Counted from the first letter of the stretch, positions 11,825 through 25,655 are shown. The stretch: DNA of 64,000 nt from Flammula alnicola (GCA_015499995.1 JADNRV010000005.1:868001-932000), one strand, 5' to 3'. The notes: a model not told the origin generated them from the letters alone. Numbers and translations: made by a program.

Positions 11825-14800
11825 TCACCATCCAGAATAATGATAATCGTCTGCCCAACTTTTGTTTCTCGCCATGGCCTTCCGCTTCTTATCCTGCTTC
11901 TCCTTGTCATCCACGGCGGCCGGCCTCCTCTCTCCGAAGCCGTTATGGGAACTTCCGTCCGGCTTCGTCCCCTTCGCGTGCAGCTGCACCATGCTAGGCG
12001 CCGCGGTCAAGGGCTGCAATCCACCCAGCACACTATGCCTGCTACCCCCACCACTCGCACTTCTTCTGACCGCCGCGAGATTGACTTTGCTGACTTGTCG
12101 TTCCCAGAGAAGGTTTCGGCGCAGACTCTCCGGCATCTCGGTGGCGAGCATGTGACGACGGGTCGTGCGGGGGGTCGAGGGCGCTTCGGGAGGAGGGAGG
12201 TTGTAAGGATATCCAAGAGGAATGGCTGCCGACGGAGGCGGTGATGGGTCATGAGGAGCGACCGGCGTGAAGTGGAGACCCGTCGGCGGCCGGCGGTAGC
12301 TCTGAGGTTGGCCTTGAGATTGGCTTCGGTTATGTTGCTGCTGGGGCTGCGAAACCATCGCCCAGTGCGGCACGTCGTCGTCGTCGCCAGCACCCGAAGG
12401 GCCAGCCTGTGGATGGGGTCGACCAACGCCATTGTCCACGGCCCGGTGCGCATTCGGGACGATACCCCGCCTCTCCGCCAACGCCTTCAGCTTCTGCTGC
12501 GCAACGCTCTGCGAGACCTGTATCCCTCCACCCGGCTCAGCCTCACTGCCGCTATCATCCTCCAGCTCCTGGTCCTTCGGCGGGCCTTTCGGTCTGTACC
12601 CGCCCGAGCCGCCGCCATTGATATTGACATGAGTCATCATGGCAGAGGTGTGATCGATCACAGGCGCAGCTTGTGTGCTCACACTGCCTACTTGGATCTG
12701 CGTGGACATGGGCAGCGCAGCAGCGCTCTTCGTCAGCTGCATACCAGCAGCCCGCAGCGGCGGCGAGAAGGTCGTACGAGAAGCCGGAGGCTTCCTGTTA
12801 CTGTCGATATCGGCGCTGCGGCGACGAGTTGGAGCAGGTCGAGAGCCACCAGGGCCGCCATCAACGGGAGCAGGAGCATTAGAAGGAGGAACACGAGGCG
12901 CAGCAATGGACGTCAAAGGCTGCATAGGAGCCATCGACGTGATCCCTCCAGGATGGATCTCTCCCGAGCTAGACCCACGCCTATAAGGGTGGTTGACAGG
13001 AAAGATTTCAGGATTCGGGTTCATCAACTGCGTCAACAACCCAACACTCCTCGTCCTCGCGTTTGCGAGGTCCTGGAAGGACGGCGTGGGCAGCTTCGCG
13101 AACATCTCGCGTTGCCGTTGGGCTTCGTACACGGCTCGCTCCATTAATGCTTGCGTATTAGCCTGGGCCTGACGTTGTTGCTGAGCGCGAGCGGCCTGCT
13201 TGCCGCGACCGTTATTTGGCGCAGGGTAATGGCTCGAATGTGTACGCTGAACACCGGGGGGTCGAACCTGCTGCAGCTGTTGTTGGATCTGATGTTGCTG
13301 CTGCTGCTGCTGGCGCTGACGTTGTTGCTGGATTTGTTGTTGCTGCAACAATAAATGTTGGTCCTGTTGCAACTGCTGAGGGTGTCTCAACTCCTCCTGA
13401 ATAGCTTGCTGCTGAAGATTTTAACTCGTCAGACGACCTTATGGAAAAAAAGGAAATCGACGAACCTCCGCTTCTTGGCCCGTCATATCCTCGCTCGACC
13501 AAGACGCGTCGTCATCGTCATCGGTCTCGAAATCCGACTCGCTCGTAGCCAGGACAATGTGCTTATTCCCCTTGGGCAACCACGGCGCATGCAATGACTG
13601 CTTCACCTTCGCCATCATATCCTCATCGGCAGCGGTCGGGCCAACATCGGCAGTGCTGTTGCTCTTCTTCGATTTCGCATCTGGCGCTGCCGGAAGAGCA
13701 AGAGCGGCTTCCTTCTGTTTGCCTTTCGTGTTGTCGACGACGACTGTCTCCTGGTTTTTGAGGACATTCTCCCGATCCAGCTGCTTCGTCGACGGTTGAC
13801 GAGAAGACTTCTGCAGCTGCTCCGGGCGTTGTGGGAACTGCTGCTGATGCTGATGCTGCAGATTTTGGGGATGAGTCGTCGTCCGGTTCTGGTGCTGCTG
13901 ATGCAGCTGTTCCATCTTCTGCAGTTGGTGCAGTTGCTGTTTCGACAACTGCCGATGGTGCTGCATAAGTTGACCCGTCAATTGAGGTAGATGCTGCTGT
14001 TGCTGCTGGGTGTGCTGCTGGTATTGCTGAGGTTCGACTTGCAGCTCATCTCGTGCCCTCTCCTTCCCTTTGCCATTCGACGGCGAAGTGGCTCGGCCAT
14101 CGACGCCGCCCCGGTTGTGCCCTCCAGACACATCCGACCCACTACCACCACTCTTAGAGCCTATCCCACTGCCATCGTCCGAATTCGAACCAATATTGAA
14201 CCTGGCAAGCCTCCTGCTGCTGCCTGCCTCGTTGCCGTTAAGAGCCGCGAGGGCCTCTCTCTGGCGTTGCTGCCTCTGCCGCTCCTCCTCCTCGCGCTTC
14301 CTCTCCTCTTGCACTGCTATTGCTTTCCGCGCCTGTTCCTGCCTTCGCATATCCTCTTGCTGCCTCAAAACCCTCTCGCGCTCTTGCTCCGCCGCCGCAA
14401 GACTCATTCTCTCCCTCTCTTCCTTCTCCGTCTCCTCTCTCTGCAACTCTTGCTCCATAACCTCCGCCTCCGCCTCGCCAACCTGGGCAACAGCCGTGCT
14501 TGAGCTATGCCTCCTCATCGCCGCAATGTTCGATTTCTTCGACGAAGTGCGTCCCAGCACGAATTTCGCCCGTCCTCGGCCGGCACCAATAACGGGTGCC
14601 TTCCTCGCAGTGGTGGTAGTAGGCGCCGCCGTCATGCCCAGTCCAAGCCCAGCCATCCCGATCCCTGGCTCGCGACTCCGGCTACGGCTCTTGCCCGCGC
14701 TGCTTCTGCCTGTGCTGCGACTGCGACTGGTGCTCCTCGTGCTGCTGGGGCGCCGCGCCATAACGGTTGTCTGCGGAGGTGCTGCTGTTCTCCGTTTCGT

Positions 14801-17781
14801 CGAGCCAGTACGCTTGAGTGGTGGTAGGGCTGAGCTCGTCGCAGCGGACTGTGGCGAGGATGCTGAGTTGGCAGATAGCGGCTGACCTGAATTGGAGTTC
14901 GAGATCATGGGCGGAGAACGCGCGAGGAGGGATGCAGACGAAGTTACGCGCGGGGGTGCGCTATTCCGCTTCTTCTTCTTCTCGCTTCTCGGAGACATTA
15001 CAACCTCGCTGGGCAATGGCGACAATGGCGAGTCGTCCTCTTCATCCACCGCCTCTTCAATGTCTTGGTCGCTTACGACAGTTATCCCAACCTCGTCATC
15101 CACTTCATGCACGGCACCGCCCGTCTCCTTCCTGTTACCCACAAGCGTCGACAGGGACTGGATAGTCGACAGGGATTCAACTCGGTTCGGCCCAAGGCCC
15201 ACGCCCATCGCACCAGCAGAACCTCCTGCATAGCCGTCCAGAAGAGTCGAGACCAGGCCTGAGCTAAGATTAGGATTAGGAACAACAGTGGTGTGGGACT
15301 CCTCGCTATCTGAGACAGTTGTCCGCGTTGTTGTGCTCTTAGTACTGTCCATCGTCGCACTGCTCGTCGCACTGGTCGTGCTCGACCGATCGGAAGCCGT
15401 TGTGGTATTCGAAAGCAGGCTGGTAGTGGACGATATCGAGTGTCGATTGGACCGTTGCTGTTGCTGCTGGGAGTCCTTGTCCTCGTACTCCAGCAGCTGT
15501 CGTGACTGTATATGTTTAGGCGATGTTGTCGATTTTTCACCTGTACTTGCATCAGCACTAACAGCTGGAAGCTGGTCCCCCATGTCGGCGAGCCGCGGAG
15601 GCACATGACGCGCAGTAGCAAGATCGGAGGAGACCGAATCTGGGATGACGCTTGCAGCTGATTTTGCGCTCGATTCAAGGGTACCCGAAGAGTCCGATCG
15701 CGATCGATCATTCTGCACGGAAGCATCCGCGTCGATCATCGTGGCGTCGGCATTGGCGCTGCCACTGGGCGGAGGAAGAGTCAGAGGCGGGAGAAGGTTG
15801 TGCAGTGGCAATTGTTGGTGCGGTTGGCGATGCCTTGCACGAACACTGTCATCGGCGCCTGGCAGCGTCAACCACTGGCTGCGAATCGCACCACCGGCAG
15901 TCCCGAATAAAACAGGCGTAGCAGGCGGCGTGGGATGAGGAGTAGGGTTCGGTGTGGGGTTCACCACGACCAGGCGCGGAGGTTGGGGTTGGCCTGCTGG
16001 CTGTTCCTGCTGCTGTGAAAAGACAGGTTGTGGGGTTATTGGATATTGCATCGAAAACGAGGATAGCTGAATAATCACAAATTGCTCCTCCTGTACCTGG
16101 GGCACAGAAATAGTGGAAGTTCCATCCTGCAGCAGAAGATTATTATCACCGCCAGTCCTACTGAACGAAGGTTCGAGTCCGACCTCCTTCGCTTCAGCCT
16201 CTCCCGGGTGAGAGCGCGCATAAGAATCTGACAGCGAGGGTGACGGAGGGCCGGCATAAGCGGGTTTAGCCCCAGACACCGATGTCGAGGTCGTGGGTAC
16301 TTGCGCTGTATCGGAACTTTCCACCGCGTTAGGCACATTAGGCAACAAAGGATCAGCTGAGGTAGTCGTAGAGGTTATCGATGTGGGTATGGTCGATGAC
16401 GAGGATGCGGGTATTGTGGAAGATGAAGATGCAGAGGAAGACGATGATGGCAGTACCGATGTTAGATATGTAGCTGTGTTGGCAGGGGCAACGACAACGA
16501 TGTGCGACTCCGGCTCGGGACTTCCATTTCCGGTGTCAGTAGACACGGCACCACGTTTTGCGTCATTGCTACGGAAGGCGGCCCAGGAATGGCGCACATT
16601 GGCAGATAGCCATCGGTCGATGATGGAGGAGAGGTGGAAGGTGCGATAGGAGTCATCTGTATCGTAGGATCCAATCTTAATGATCCGGCTTGCGTCGTTG
16701 GTTCTTGGTTCGATTCCACTTCGACTTCCAGAGCAGCTGAAGAGGAAGACGAACTATTTGAGCTAGTCGAGTTCCGGGAAAAATTGGGTCGAGAAATATT
16801 CAGGGTCGCAATTCCGGCTTTACTAGACCCACTAGATGAGGAAGCCGATGAACTAGAACAGGAAGACGGGAGCATGTCACATATAATCTTGCCCACACTA
16901 ACGGGGGATCCTGGATGGCCATTTAAAAAGCTACCTCGCCGAGTGCTTGACGATGAGGGTCTGCAAGCGTATTCCGGTATTGAGCGGCTGAGAAGGGGGG
17001 ATGGTGAAGGGGATAGCGACGATCGGGACTGCGTGGGCGAGAGGGCGATATCTACACATGGATAATAATTAAATCAGCGCATTGCCCCATGATGGATACG
17101 CAGGCATGGTACAAATAGCAACAAAAATATAAAAAACCAGCATGGCTTGCCTGGAGGCAGGGATGCGCTGCACATGCATGTAATTTGTTGGTTGAAAAAC
17201 CAGGCACAGAAGCGTAGCGTGTCAAAATACGTATGAATGACTCGCAAACATGTCATCCAACGCGAGCAACAGAGGAAGGATATATAAAAAAATGCAAGCC
17301 GGCTACTTACCTGACGAAACAAGCCCTTGAGAGGATGACGTTGCGTTAGGGACGCTGGCGCCGGTTTGAGGTTGATGAGGAGAATACGGAGGCGGGATAG
17401 CGACCGAGTCTGAGGGTTGGTGTGTGTATATCTGGTCAACGATAGCAATAGCAATGGGCTGCTCGACCTCCTCCACCGCCTTCTCCTCTTCCGAGCAATC
17501 CAGGTTATGAACTAATGGAACAGACTCTCGTGAATGATTCTCGAGCATCATTTCGCGGTACCACAGTCGCCAGGAGATATTCTCCAGTCTGCGGCCGTCT
17601 TGTAGGGATTCCTTGCATTTTGTAAATACTGGAAGACACAATTCGTTTAAAAACTTGAAAACCCGATAAAATGGGAGAACGACGTACGCGTCCAAAGACC
17701 CGAAAGCGCATCGCGGCCTTCGAGATCCCGCACCGCATCGGCAGTGACCGAGAGAACGGGGGTAGGAAATGCAGACACCAT
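11825..17781 (-). CDS. AreA/GATA-like regulator with DUF1752 and DUF3295 regions
   Basis: Large fungal regulatory protein, about 1,850 residues. Exon 1 is 17688-17781, starting MVSAFPTPVLSVTADAV; exon 2 is 17311-17628; exon 3 starts at 17051; the last intron is 13412-13465; the last exon is 11825-13411. Exon 2 holds the DUF1752 (Pfam GATA_AreA) core FTKCKESLQDGRRLENISW followed by RLWYRE, the region shared with nitrogen regulator AreA and yeast Reg1-type proteins. The C-terminus carries the DUF3295 signature RRHMLATEMPESLRRNLLW. Between them are long Ser/Thr/Pro tracts, a Glu/Arg-rich probable coiled coil and Gln runs beside the last intron. Near 16680-16760 the reading frame changes: SSSSAALEVEVES upstream, then SYRTFHLSSIIDRWLSANV downstream. 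I could not find a consensus intron there, so it is either a poor-consensus intron or an indel. No GATA zinc finger is present. By homology it is a signalling or transcription regulator, but its targets are unknown. Confidence 0.85.
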
Positions 17782-20700
17782 GTGGTATTGGCCGCCCGAC
17801 GACGACGATTATTCGTAAATTGCGGTGAGACCGACAGCACACACAGGCCTGTCAGTGATAACCGAGCAATGCAAGGTCCTCCGAACAAACACGCCCGTTT
17901 GAAAGAGTGCGCGGAAAGAGAAAATCGTGGTCTCTGAAGGATCGTGGGTGTGTCCTGCGCGGTACTCGCTCTCGCCGACAGGAAGGGAGGGGGAAAAGGA
18001 GGGGGAGGTGAGCGGCGATTTGGAGGATGTGCAAGGGAAAAAGCAAGGGGAAACCTCAACAAGGGAGACTAAACCCGCCGAAAAAAATATTATATTTTGG
18101 TCCCGATATCGCTCGCGCGGCCCGGAACACGGCGACCAATCACGCGACATAAAAAGTCACTTGCCCAATAAACGTTGCCGTTATGTAATGATTGGCTCTG
18201 TCCCATGATCCTTCCCTTGCCATCTAAGTATGTCCGCAAGGCAGGCGAGCCAACCCCGAACCAGACCACCATCTACCCCGACACATGACCGGCCGCTCGA
18301 CGTTGCGTGCTTGATCGTTGACAATGACTGCGGCGACCGGGTGGAAGAAATTCAAGGCATTGGGAATTTGGGATCTCGGCCAACTGTTTTACAATTACCC
18401 GTCGTCGAGCCGCTGGGAGCTCATTTCACGTCTGTTTCTTTTCTTGTACTCTCGTTTCGCACATTTCTTTCTTGACTGAATTCAATCCAGGACACGAGGA
18501 AATACATCCATGTCATCATCTCGGGAAAACTAACCACCAATATTACAGTGAACTGCAATGGGCCGATGGCAGTAGCTTGGAAACAACTTCGGAATGCGGG
18601 GAAGTCTGGGGTCATCAAGCAAGCAAGCAAGCCAGCTTTTACGCACGACGAACGTTCGAACCGCTGACCTGGCTCCGACGCCGAGCGTCTCCGAATTTAT
18701 TGACGTTTCCCCGCAGTTCTCCTCCGCCCTTTGATGCCGGTGTCACTGGGGTCGACCTGTGCCTTTTCTCATTTCCCCATACTACTCCATTTCCAGCATA
18801 CGCGGGACGTCCAAGTGTTTCGCTTTGGCATGCCCTGGCACCCCTTGTTGTGACGGAGGCGAGGCGTACTTTCGACTGGGGGCTTTGAAGCATGTCAGAA
18901 TGAGTCCACGTACCCTGTGTCATGCGGTTTTTTTAACCTCGATTCGCTGCACTCCGGGTATGTCCTTCTACGCCTACTTGCACGCATTTGTACATTAACA
19001 TGCTCGAACGCACTCACACTGCCATTTTTGCTAGACGTTAATTCCAGCAACATGCCTCGGAGTCGTCGCTGATGGTCAAGGATGTGTCAAATTATCGCCC
19101 GACCAAGCGCGCAATTCCTAGTCATCTGCCTGCCCAGCTGTCACTCGCATTCCGTCCGCACATGAAGGCTCCCACCCTGACCCACCATGCACTTCCACCG
19201 AACGAATCTTATTCTATTTTCAGTAGGTTTAGGTGTATATGGTGTGCAGTATAATGTGTACATGATCCAGTGAGCTGTACTCTGCGTACAGCTTGCTCGT
19301 ATCTAACACTGACGAGTTGTCGCGGTAACCCTGGAAGGGCAATGGATTCACATCTTACACCCGACAGGTATTTTTGTTCAAAGCAGGACGTCTTTCAAAG
19401 TCGACCCGAGTCGCACCACGCCGAATCGATTCTACTTCCGATTCCGGTGCTTCTCGAGTGGGATTTAATATCAATTGGCCGAATACCCCAGCGGCGCGCT
19501 AGTACTATGAAATGGAACGACTGAATGTGAAATTCAACAATCAATGAATATGCATGCGTCTTCTATCGATATCTAGCCTAAATCATGGGTTAGAGTCAAT
19601 GAGCCGGTCTCAACATGTCGCTTTCATATCTGAGTCCGATACCCTCGTATTCGAACTATTTTTCGGCCCCATGACCCCACTGCCTCATATAAAACGGTAC
19701 ATAGCAGCTGCAGTTCTCGGTCACAGTATCCTCCGAGTCACTTTGGCAATTCCGTCATTCCGCGTTGCTTTGGGTATGTCAATCACATTAGCGCTCCCAT
19801 ACTGGACCACGCCCAGTCCGAGGCCACTCGAGGCCTGATTAGGGGTGTCCCGATACTGACCTGCCTTCGGAATTTGAGGCGGCATGCCTCGAGCTTCGAT
19901 TTGCGTGCTGAAATGTGAATTCAAATGGATGTCATTGAAGCGATAGGTGATAAATGCACTGCCACGAGTCAACCACCTGACTCCCTTCTTCTCCCCAGAC
20001 GCACATTTCTATCATCTCGACAAGGTAAGTCGTTATTGCTTCGAGACATTTCGTAGAAAAGGATGCAACTGGTTAAGTGACGTCGAAGTCGAGGCCGGTT
20101 TAACACAGGCATAATCAGCTGAAACTGTAGCCGTCAAACGCCTCTAATTTATCAAATTCCAGCTGGAGCGTTTTGCGGAGCATCACTTCGTCAGGTGTAC
20201 ACCGTGAAAGTAGGCCCAGATTCCAATGCATCTGGAGTCTAAGATCAATAACTTAGGAGCTCGACGTACACCGGTATTATCCAAGGGTATCCAAGAACCT
20301 GAGAAGAGTCTGAAGAAACAACGCGCGATTCACGGAACACACGAGGCTAAATCTCATTGGAAGCTACTAGCCACTAGTCTTTTTCTTCGCGGAGTTGTAA
20401 ACCCCCTGTGTTGTGGATTCAAGATGGATTACAAGCTTATCTTGCACGACGTTCACCCACTCGTATTCCCGCGGCGGCCGCACCAATGCCATATACGGAC
20501 TACAGTAATTCCTGGTTATCTCTCAAGGTCAAGAGCTTCCCGGAACTTCAAGTTCGCGCGAGATTTATGAAGGTGTGAAAACTTGAAGAGATCGATACAT
20601 ATCGCGCATTTGAAAGCTGACCCACTTTTAATTCCTATCCGTTTTCTCATCCTTATCCTTGTTGCCACTCGAAGCTTGAAGCTTGAAGGTAGGTGAGCAA

Positions 20701-22221
20701 CATGTCCTTTCCCATCGCAAAGAATTCGACGAATGGGAATATTTGAGGCATTTAGAAATCTCTCGTCATTACCCGAGGTCGGGACTCGGAAGCCTGACTC
20801 GGAGGTATATCGAATGACCGAAGAAGTCTCTTTTCTGCCATCCTTCTCTTTTTCCCTTCGCTTCCCCGCTAGATAACCATCTGAAACGAATGTCTTGACC
20901 TTCCCGGGGATGCATTGTAAACTGGTTGTTTTCGAGGATCAGGGAAAGTAAAGATACAATTAATCGCCATTTCCTTTTTCTCGCTCAAGACGCCATAATC
21001 AAGTTAAGACAGTGCATTTCCATACCTTTAAACTTGAAACAGTCAAAGTGAATCCACGTATGTCACGGAGAGATATGAGGCGACTGCCCACGGCACGCCG
21101 CTGTCGACATCCATAGGTCGAATTTTCAGACCGCCAAAAATAGTGTTCTTCCAGCCAACAGTAAGCAGCTTATACGCTACATATAGACGTGTTTCCCCAT
21201 TCCCCACATATCTAGAAAAAATAGTACTATTCGCCCTCTCCGCAGGCTGTCATGATCACTGATCAGGTTTCGTTAATTCCGACATACCCATTAGAGGTTG
21301 CGAGCTCAAAATAACTCGTGCAGTATCATGCGTGCAGTATTATTACCTGGTGTCTTTATACGGAAGATGTTGTGTTTGATGTTTCAAGAGATGATTCCCT
21401 CCGCGTACAGTAGTAGACGAGTTTATTCTGCTCGTTTTCCTTGCTATGCTTGAGTTCACGAATTTTGCTCTGCGTGGATGTCGCTCCTCCGAAGGGTTCA
21501 CACAGGACAAACATCACCATCATGAGTTTGGACAGGTGTCTGACGTACCGCCCTTCTGCGGCATCTACTCCAGCGCTTGATTCTTGATCGTTTGTTTTCG
21601 TCCACATGCTTCTGTATTCCGTGGCAACTGTTCCAGAAGCACAGACGGATTAAATGTGACGCTCTGTGTTGAGCTCTAGGGGGTCACAGCTACACATAAG
21701 GAGACAAGACATCGCGGCCAACATATTCGAGCGATTCTGATCAGAACATATACTTTAAGCTTCTAATGCTTTGCTACTGGGGTTCAAGGGATTGCTGCGC
21801 GAGGAATTCGGCAACCATGTGAATGGAACAATCAAATGCTCAAATGCCCGAAAGACCCAGAGTAACCGTTCTAAGCAAGCGATGCCGCGTTCACAGCCGA
21901 TATTTACGTTTTGCGTGCGCCACAATAGCTGCCCTTGACATGCTCGCATGCATCGTCACAAAATCGCACGCGGAGGCCTGCAAAGTCCATGAATGATCTT
22001 GAGTCATTCTGAATACTGAAATAGATTTAATTTTAAACGTTGCAAGTAACCCAAGCAAGTGATGGTATATAACAAATTACTAAGAAGGAGTTATTTTGTG
22101 CAGCTGAATATTCGGACTCGCAAAGAATAATCTTCCTAGAAAGTAATAGATAGAGCCGAAAAGTAGCTACCGGAGAAAATTTAAGAGCTGGTCACGAATA
22201 GCATTAAGTGGGGTAGAAACA
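17782..22221. other. large gene-poor region
   Basis: The first few hundred bases should hold the promoter and leader of the DUF1752 regulator. Beyond about 18.3 kb I see no gene. The longest open frames (18472-18888 and 20226-20570, both plus) lack family motifs and have no splice partners. No terminal repeats, transposase motifs or tRNA were recognised. Confidence 0.45.
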
Positions 22222-22620
22222 TTAAGGGTTCGAGGAATCGCTGGAATTGTGGATCTTTGTAGTCTTTCCCTGCACTTCTTGTCGATACGCTGTTCCAAAT
22301 ACGATCTTGTACAAGGTTTCTTCAGGAATGTCATAGTACATTCCTGGCATTTTTGGTGTAGCTGCCGAGTCTGGAATTGTCAATTCCTGATTACGAGGCC
22401 AGGAGGTAGTGATGACGCCGGGAGTCGGAGGCATGGGGTCGGGGTTGTCTGGATAATAGCAAGCGTATTGTGGTTCAGGATTTCGTGCCTCATAACGCAA
22501 TGTTTCATCCTGATTATTCGGGGAAGTAGTTGTATTTTCTTTATCACCGGATACGAGGATAGTTCGATCCATGTTTTCCAGGTCTCTCTGGGAGACATCT
22601 GTTCTTCCACACTGGGTCAT
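22222..22620 (-). CDS. possible small hypothetical protein
   Basis: A 132-codon open frame begins MTQCGRTDVSQRD. It is rich in Pro, Asn, Asp and Tyr (for example PDNPDPMPPTPG) and ends ...IHNSSDSSNP. Composition is even and hydrophilic, with no signal peptide or membrane segment. A second minus-strand frame just upstream (22677-23078) contains a hydrophobic segment (SFFVLSFLSLLHVW) and might be a 5' exon or a separate gene. No family was recognised, so coding status is uncertain. Confidence 0.3.
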   Translation of the reverse strand: MTQCGRTDVSQRDLENMDRTILVSGDKENTTTSPNNQDETLRYEARNPEPQYACYYPDNPDPMPPTPGVITTSWPRNQELTIPDSAATPKMPGMYYDIPEETLYKIVFGTAYRQEVQGKTTKIHNSSDSSNP

Positions 22621-23271
22621 AAGGGTCGAGTGACTAGTCGCAGAAGGGAGAGCGTGAATTGAAAGTCGCAGAAGAGTTAGGAAAAATTATTGTGAGTGTG
22701 CAAGTATCTGGAAGGGCGGAGAGAGATAATAAATTTTATTGCAAGCACTGAGCCGCATTTTATATCAGCCAGAATCCCATGCCACTGGAAACCCCTGGGC
22801 CAGCGGGCTTCACAACAAAAGGCGATTTCTGATCGGGATAAAGCGCGAGAGCTTACGCGTTTAATTATACGAGATACCCAGTTGGACCAAACATGAAGAA
22901 GACTCAAGAAACTGAGCACGAAAAATGAACGGAATTCTGGCGATTCGAACTGAAGCCACCAATCGCTTAGGACTCTCATATCGCAGTCAGCGGGAGCAGC
23001 GGAACAGCACATAATGGATCTAAGGATATCTCTCGCCCATAAAATATTGAAGCTTGTTTTCTGCCATCCATTGTTCAATATTGTCCAATTCTAAGCGATG
23101 CATTCTCGAAGTCCAAGCACCTGAAATCGAGGATGCCGGGCGGAGACTAATCTGAGCCCGAAATCCTTTCACTCTCAACTTTTCGGTGCATACAACCCGC
23201 CCTTCGTTCCAGCTTCAATACAAAACTCAAGGTGTTCTTCATCGAGGCTTGTCATCAACGGTAGCCAAAAA

Positions 23272-24620
23272 ATGTACGAGGCAGTCATAATTCAAACTCT
23301 CGACGAGGAGCCCAAGGTGTTCAAGCTTCATCGAGATTTGCTCTGGCGTATCTTCCTCCTGAACACAGATATGGATAAGGACTCCCCTATCAACTATCGT
23401 TATCACTCTTGGGAGAAGACCCGAGTACCATTCGGTTTCGACAGTCGTGCTTTGATGGTCATGCATCACAGCTCACAGTTGTGTGGATACTGGCGCGAGG
23501 TACTCCTGGGGTGTCTATGGGGAAGGGTCATCGACCTCACCATGCTTGCCCATGGAAATGACATATGGAGGAACGCGGTTCTACTTAGGACTGGTCAATC
23601 ATATCTTTACATGAAGGGGAACTTTCGACTAGACCTTCCGACGTATCTCTTTTCCCTCTTAAACAACAACTGGGCAAGAACGCGATTTTTTCAGGTCAAT
23701 GTCTACTACATTGAGGATATCATCGAACGAGGACCCTGGCGATTCCTTCAGACCTCCGCGCCATATTCAGAATCGTTCACATTGGCGGAAGCATTGCAAT
23801 CAGACAATATTTTCAACGGACGAGGTGTTGTTTGGCGACAAGGCCCCTTCATTGCGAGAATTCAAGTGCGAAAAGGTCAACTTCAGCTTTGGATCGCCTT
23901 GGCTTTCACATCTCCGGCGCCTTGTAATTGAACTCGACCAACAATGCGCAGTTAGAATCCGACAGTTCTTCGATGCAGTTGTACATATGCCCTTCCTCGA
24001 AGATTTGACTCTTCACTAGCTTCACTCGGAACAGCCAGATCTGGGGGATCTGGGACTCGAATCCTTGGAATACCCGTACCACTTGCTGCCGCTTGACCCA
24101 AAACATAGCGCTTTGCCTCGACTCAAAAAAATCACCGTAGCTGGTCGTCTGAGCATTTACTCAGCAATGCTCGACGCCACAAAGCCGCACCCTGGATGCT
24201 CCTGGATGCTGTTTAAATTTCACGTCTTTTGACCAATATCTAGGAGAACAAGCATGGTACGCTGCTTGTGAAACCCTGGCTCATTACTCAAAGGGTTACT
24301 TCGACTCACATACCCCCACTGCACTCTTGCTAAACGTCTGCCTAAGCAACTTCGATTTCGCAGAACCTTCCACATTTTCCATAGCCCTCAGGTATCCTGG
24401 CATGCCTCTGATTGAGCTATATCCTGATATCCCCTACCTTCTCGAGTCGCTTGCCCCCCGCGATCGCGCCAGTTCATCCACGTTACGACCTTAATCTTTA
24501 CAGCCGACTTTGAGGAAGATAATACAGATAATCCTTACATCAGGGAGTTCCTCAAAAGGCTTCCATCCGTCGAAATTTTTGGAAACTTGGGCGGAATCCC
24601 TTGGGTTGTTTCTACAAAAC
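23272..24620 (+). pseudogene. decayed F-box-like gene
   Basis: It resembles the basidiomycete F-box/leucine-rich family, substrate adaptors of SCF ubiquitin ligases. The N-terminal part reads KLHRDLLWRIFLLNT, then SQLCGYWREVLLGCLWGR, the usual F-box plus 'previous history of dropped residents' layout. Leu-rich segments follow (LSHLRRLVIEL, MPFLEDLTLH). The frame shifts between about 23810 and 23840. A TAG stop at 24017-24019 interrupts the repeat region, after which the family sequence continues (LGLESLEYPYHLLPLDP). Further frame changes lie near 24200 and 24470 before IREFLKRLPSVEIFGN. With at least three breaks this is a relic rather than a working gene, unless the assembly is very poor here. 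Confidence 0.75.
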
Positions 24621-25574
24621 GATGACGCCTCTTTACCAGGCCAGAGGGAGAGGGCGGGGCAGCTACGAGACTTGCCAATGCAAATGGGAGCGGAGAGTGT
24701 GAGTATCAGGAGGAGATGTCGCAGGGAAGGAGCAGAAAACATGCAACAATACCACAATCACTACCACGCACGACAGCAACAATGGCATCTTCGAAGAGCG
24801 CACGCAGGTAGCAGGAAGGGAGCACGAGCACGAGCGTATGATATTCGAGTGCCTGTGTTGCCCCTCCGTGCTGATGCCGTTCCTCAATGCAACTTCCCAC
24901 CCTGTGTCGTGAAGACCTGCCACCACCTCTCTATGATGCCGCGCGCCGCGGCGCAACATGTACCATTAATTCAATACATAGATAATCTAGCTACATTCTC
25001 ACATTTATAATAGCATCATGACTTTACCCCCAAAACCTGAGTTTGACTTGAGTGTTTCGAGATTGCAAAAGCTGCAAGGTCTTGAAATGTCCCTGTAAAT
25101 TGTCAATCCTTCCAACGAGATGTAAGATAAAGGTGCGACAACTAATCTAATCACTGGATCAGCTTCTCGTGCATCTAAGCGAGTATCCTATATGCCAGAA
25201 AAACAAATACAGTAGTAAAAGGTACGTCTCTGTGATCTCATCTATGCAAGTATGTATCCAAAATGTAAGCGAGAAACAGCCGGAAAAAGCTGCAAGGTAA
25301 CTGCGGGGCTTGCCGCTCCTTGCGGGAGTCAAGGTAGTGTACGTACTACGGCAGATAACTAAATACTTGGATCACTAGGATACGACGGGAGATCCTCTTC
25401 CTCCTCCTTCTTTTTCTTTTTCTTTTTCGACCCACAAACACCAGTATCCGGCCGAGCTTCGCACCGTTGAGAGTTTGTTCCATATATGTCTATCCACGTT
25501 ATTATCTCGATGCAGCATGCTCGTTTTAACTTGTCCGTAACAGTCCGGCTGACCACGAGGCCTTCTGCAGCAAC
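24621..25574. other. intergenic between F-box relic and SET gene
   Basis: No gene is supported. A nearly pure pyrimidine tract (CTTCCTCCTCC then TTTTTC units) lies at about 25397-25428, some 230-260 bp before the SET gene start. It is probably part of that gene's promoter. Confidence 0.5.
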
Positions 25575-25580
25575 TATAAA
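25575..25580 (+). promoter_or_regulatory. TATA-like box of the TPR-SET gene
   Basis: The sequence TATAAA begins 81 nt before the proposed start codon at 25656, a usual distance for fungal promoters with a short leader. This is position-based inference only. Confidence 0.45.
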
Positions 25581-25655
25581 CTCCACTCGAGTCCCAGGCA
25601 GCCGCCTCCTCACAAAGCCCCACCTTGACTCATTTATACGCTTCAGGCCGACTCG

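Noticed and set aside
12251..13147. 298-codon plus-strand open frame
   Set aside because: It is the antisense shadow of the Gln/Ser-rich last exon of the DUF1752/DUF3295 gene. Its Arg-rich composition is the complement of that sequence, and it has no family motifs.
14070..14885. 271-codon plus-strand open frame
   Set aside because: Antisense shadow of the same gene. Leu/Ser/Arg runs come from Gln/Glu/Ser codons on the minus strand.
18640..18680. tRNA-like box (GTTCGAACC)
   Set aside because: No cloverleaf could be drawn around it, and no A box at the proper distance was found.
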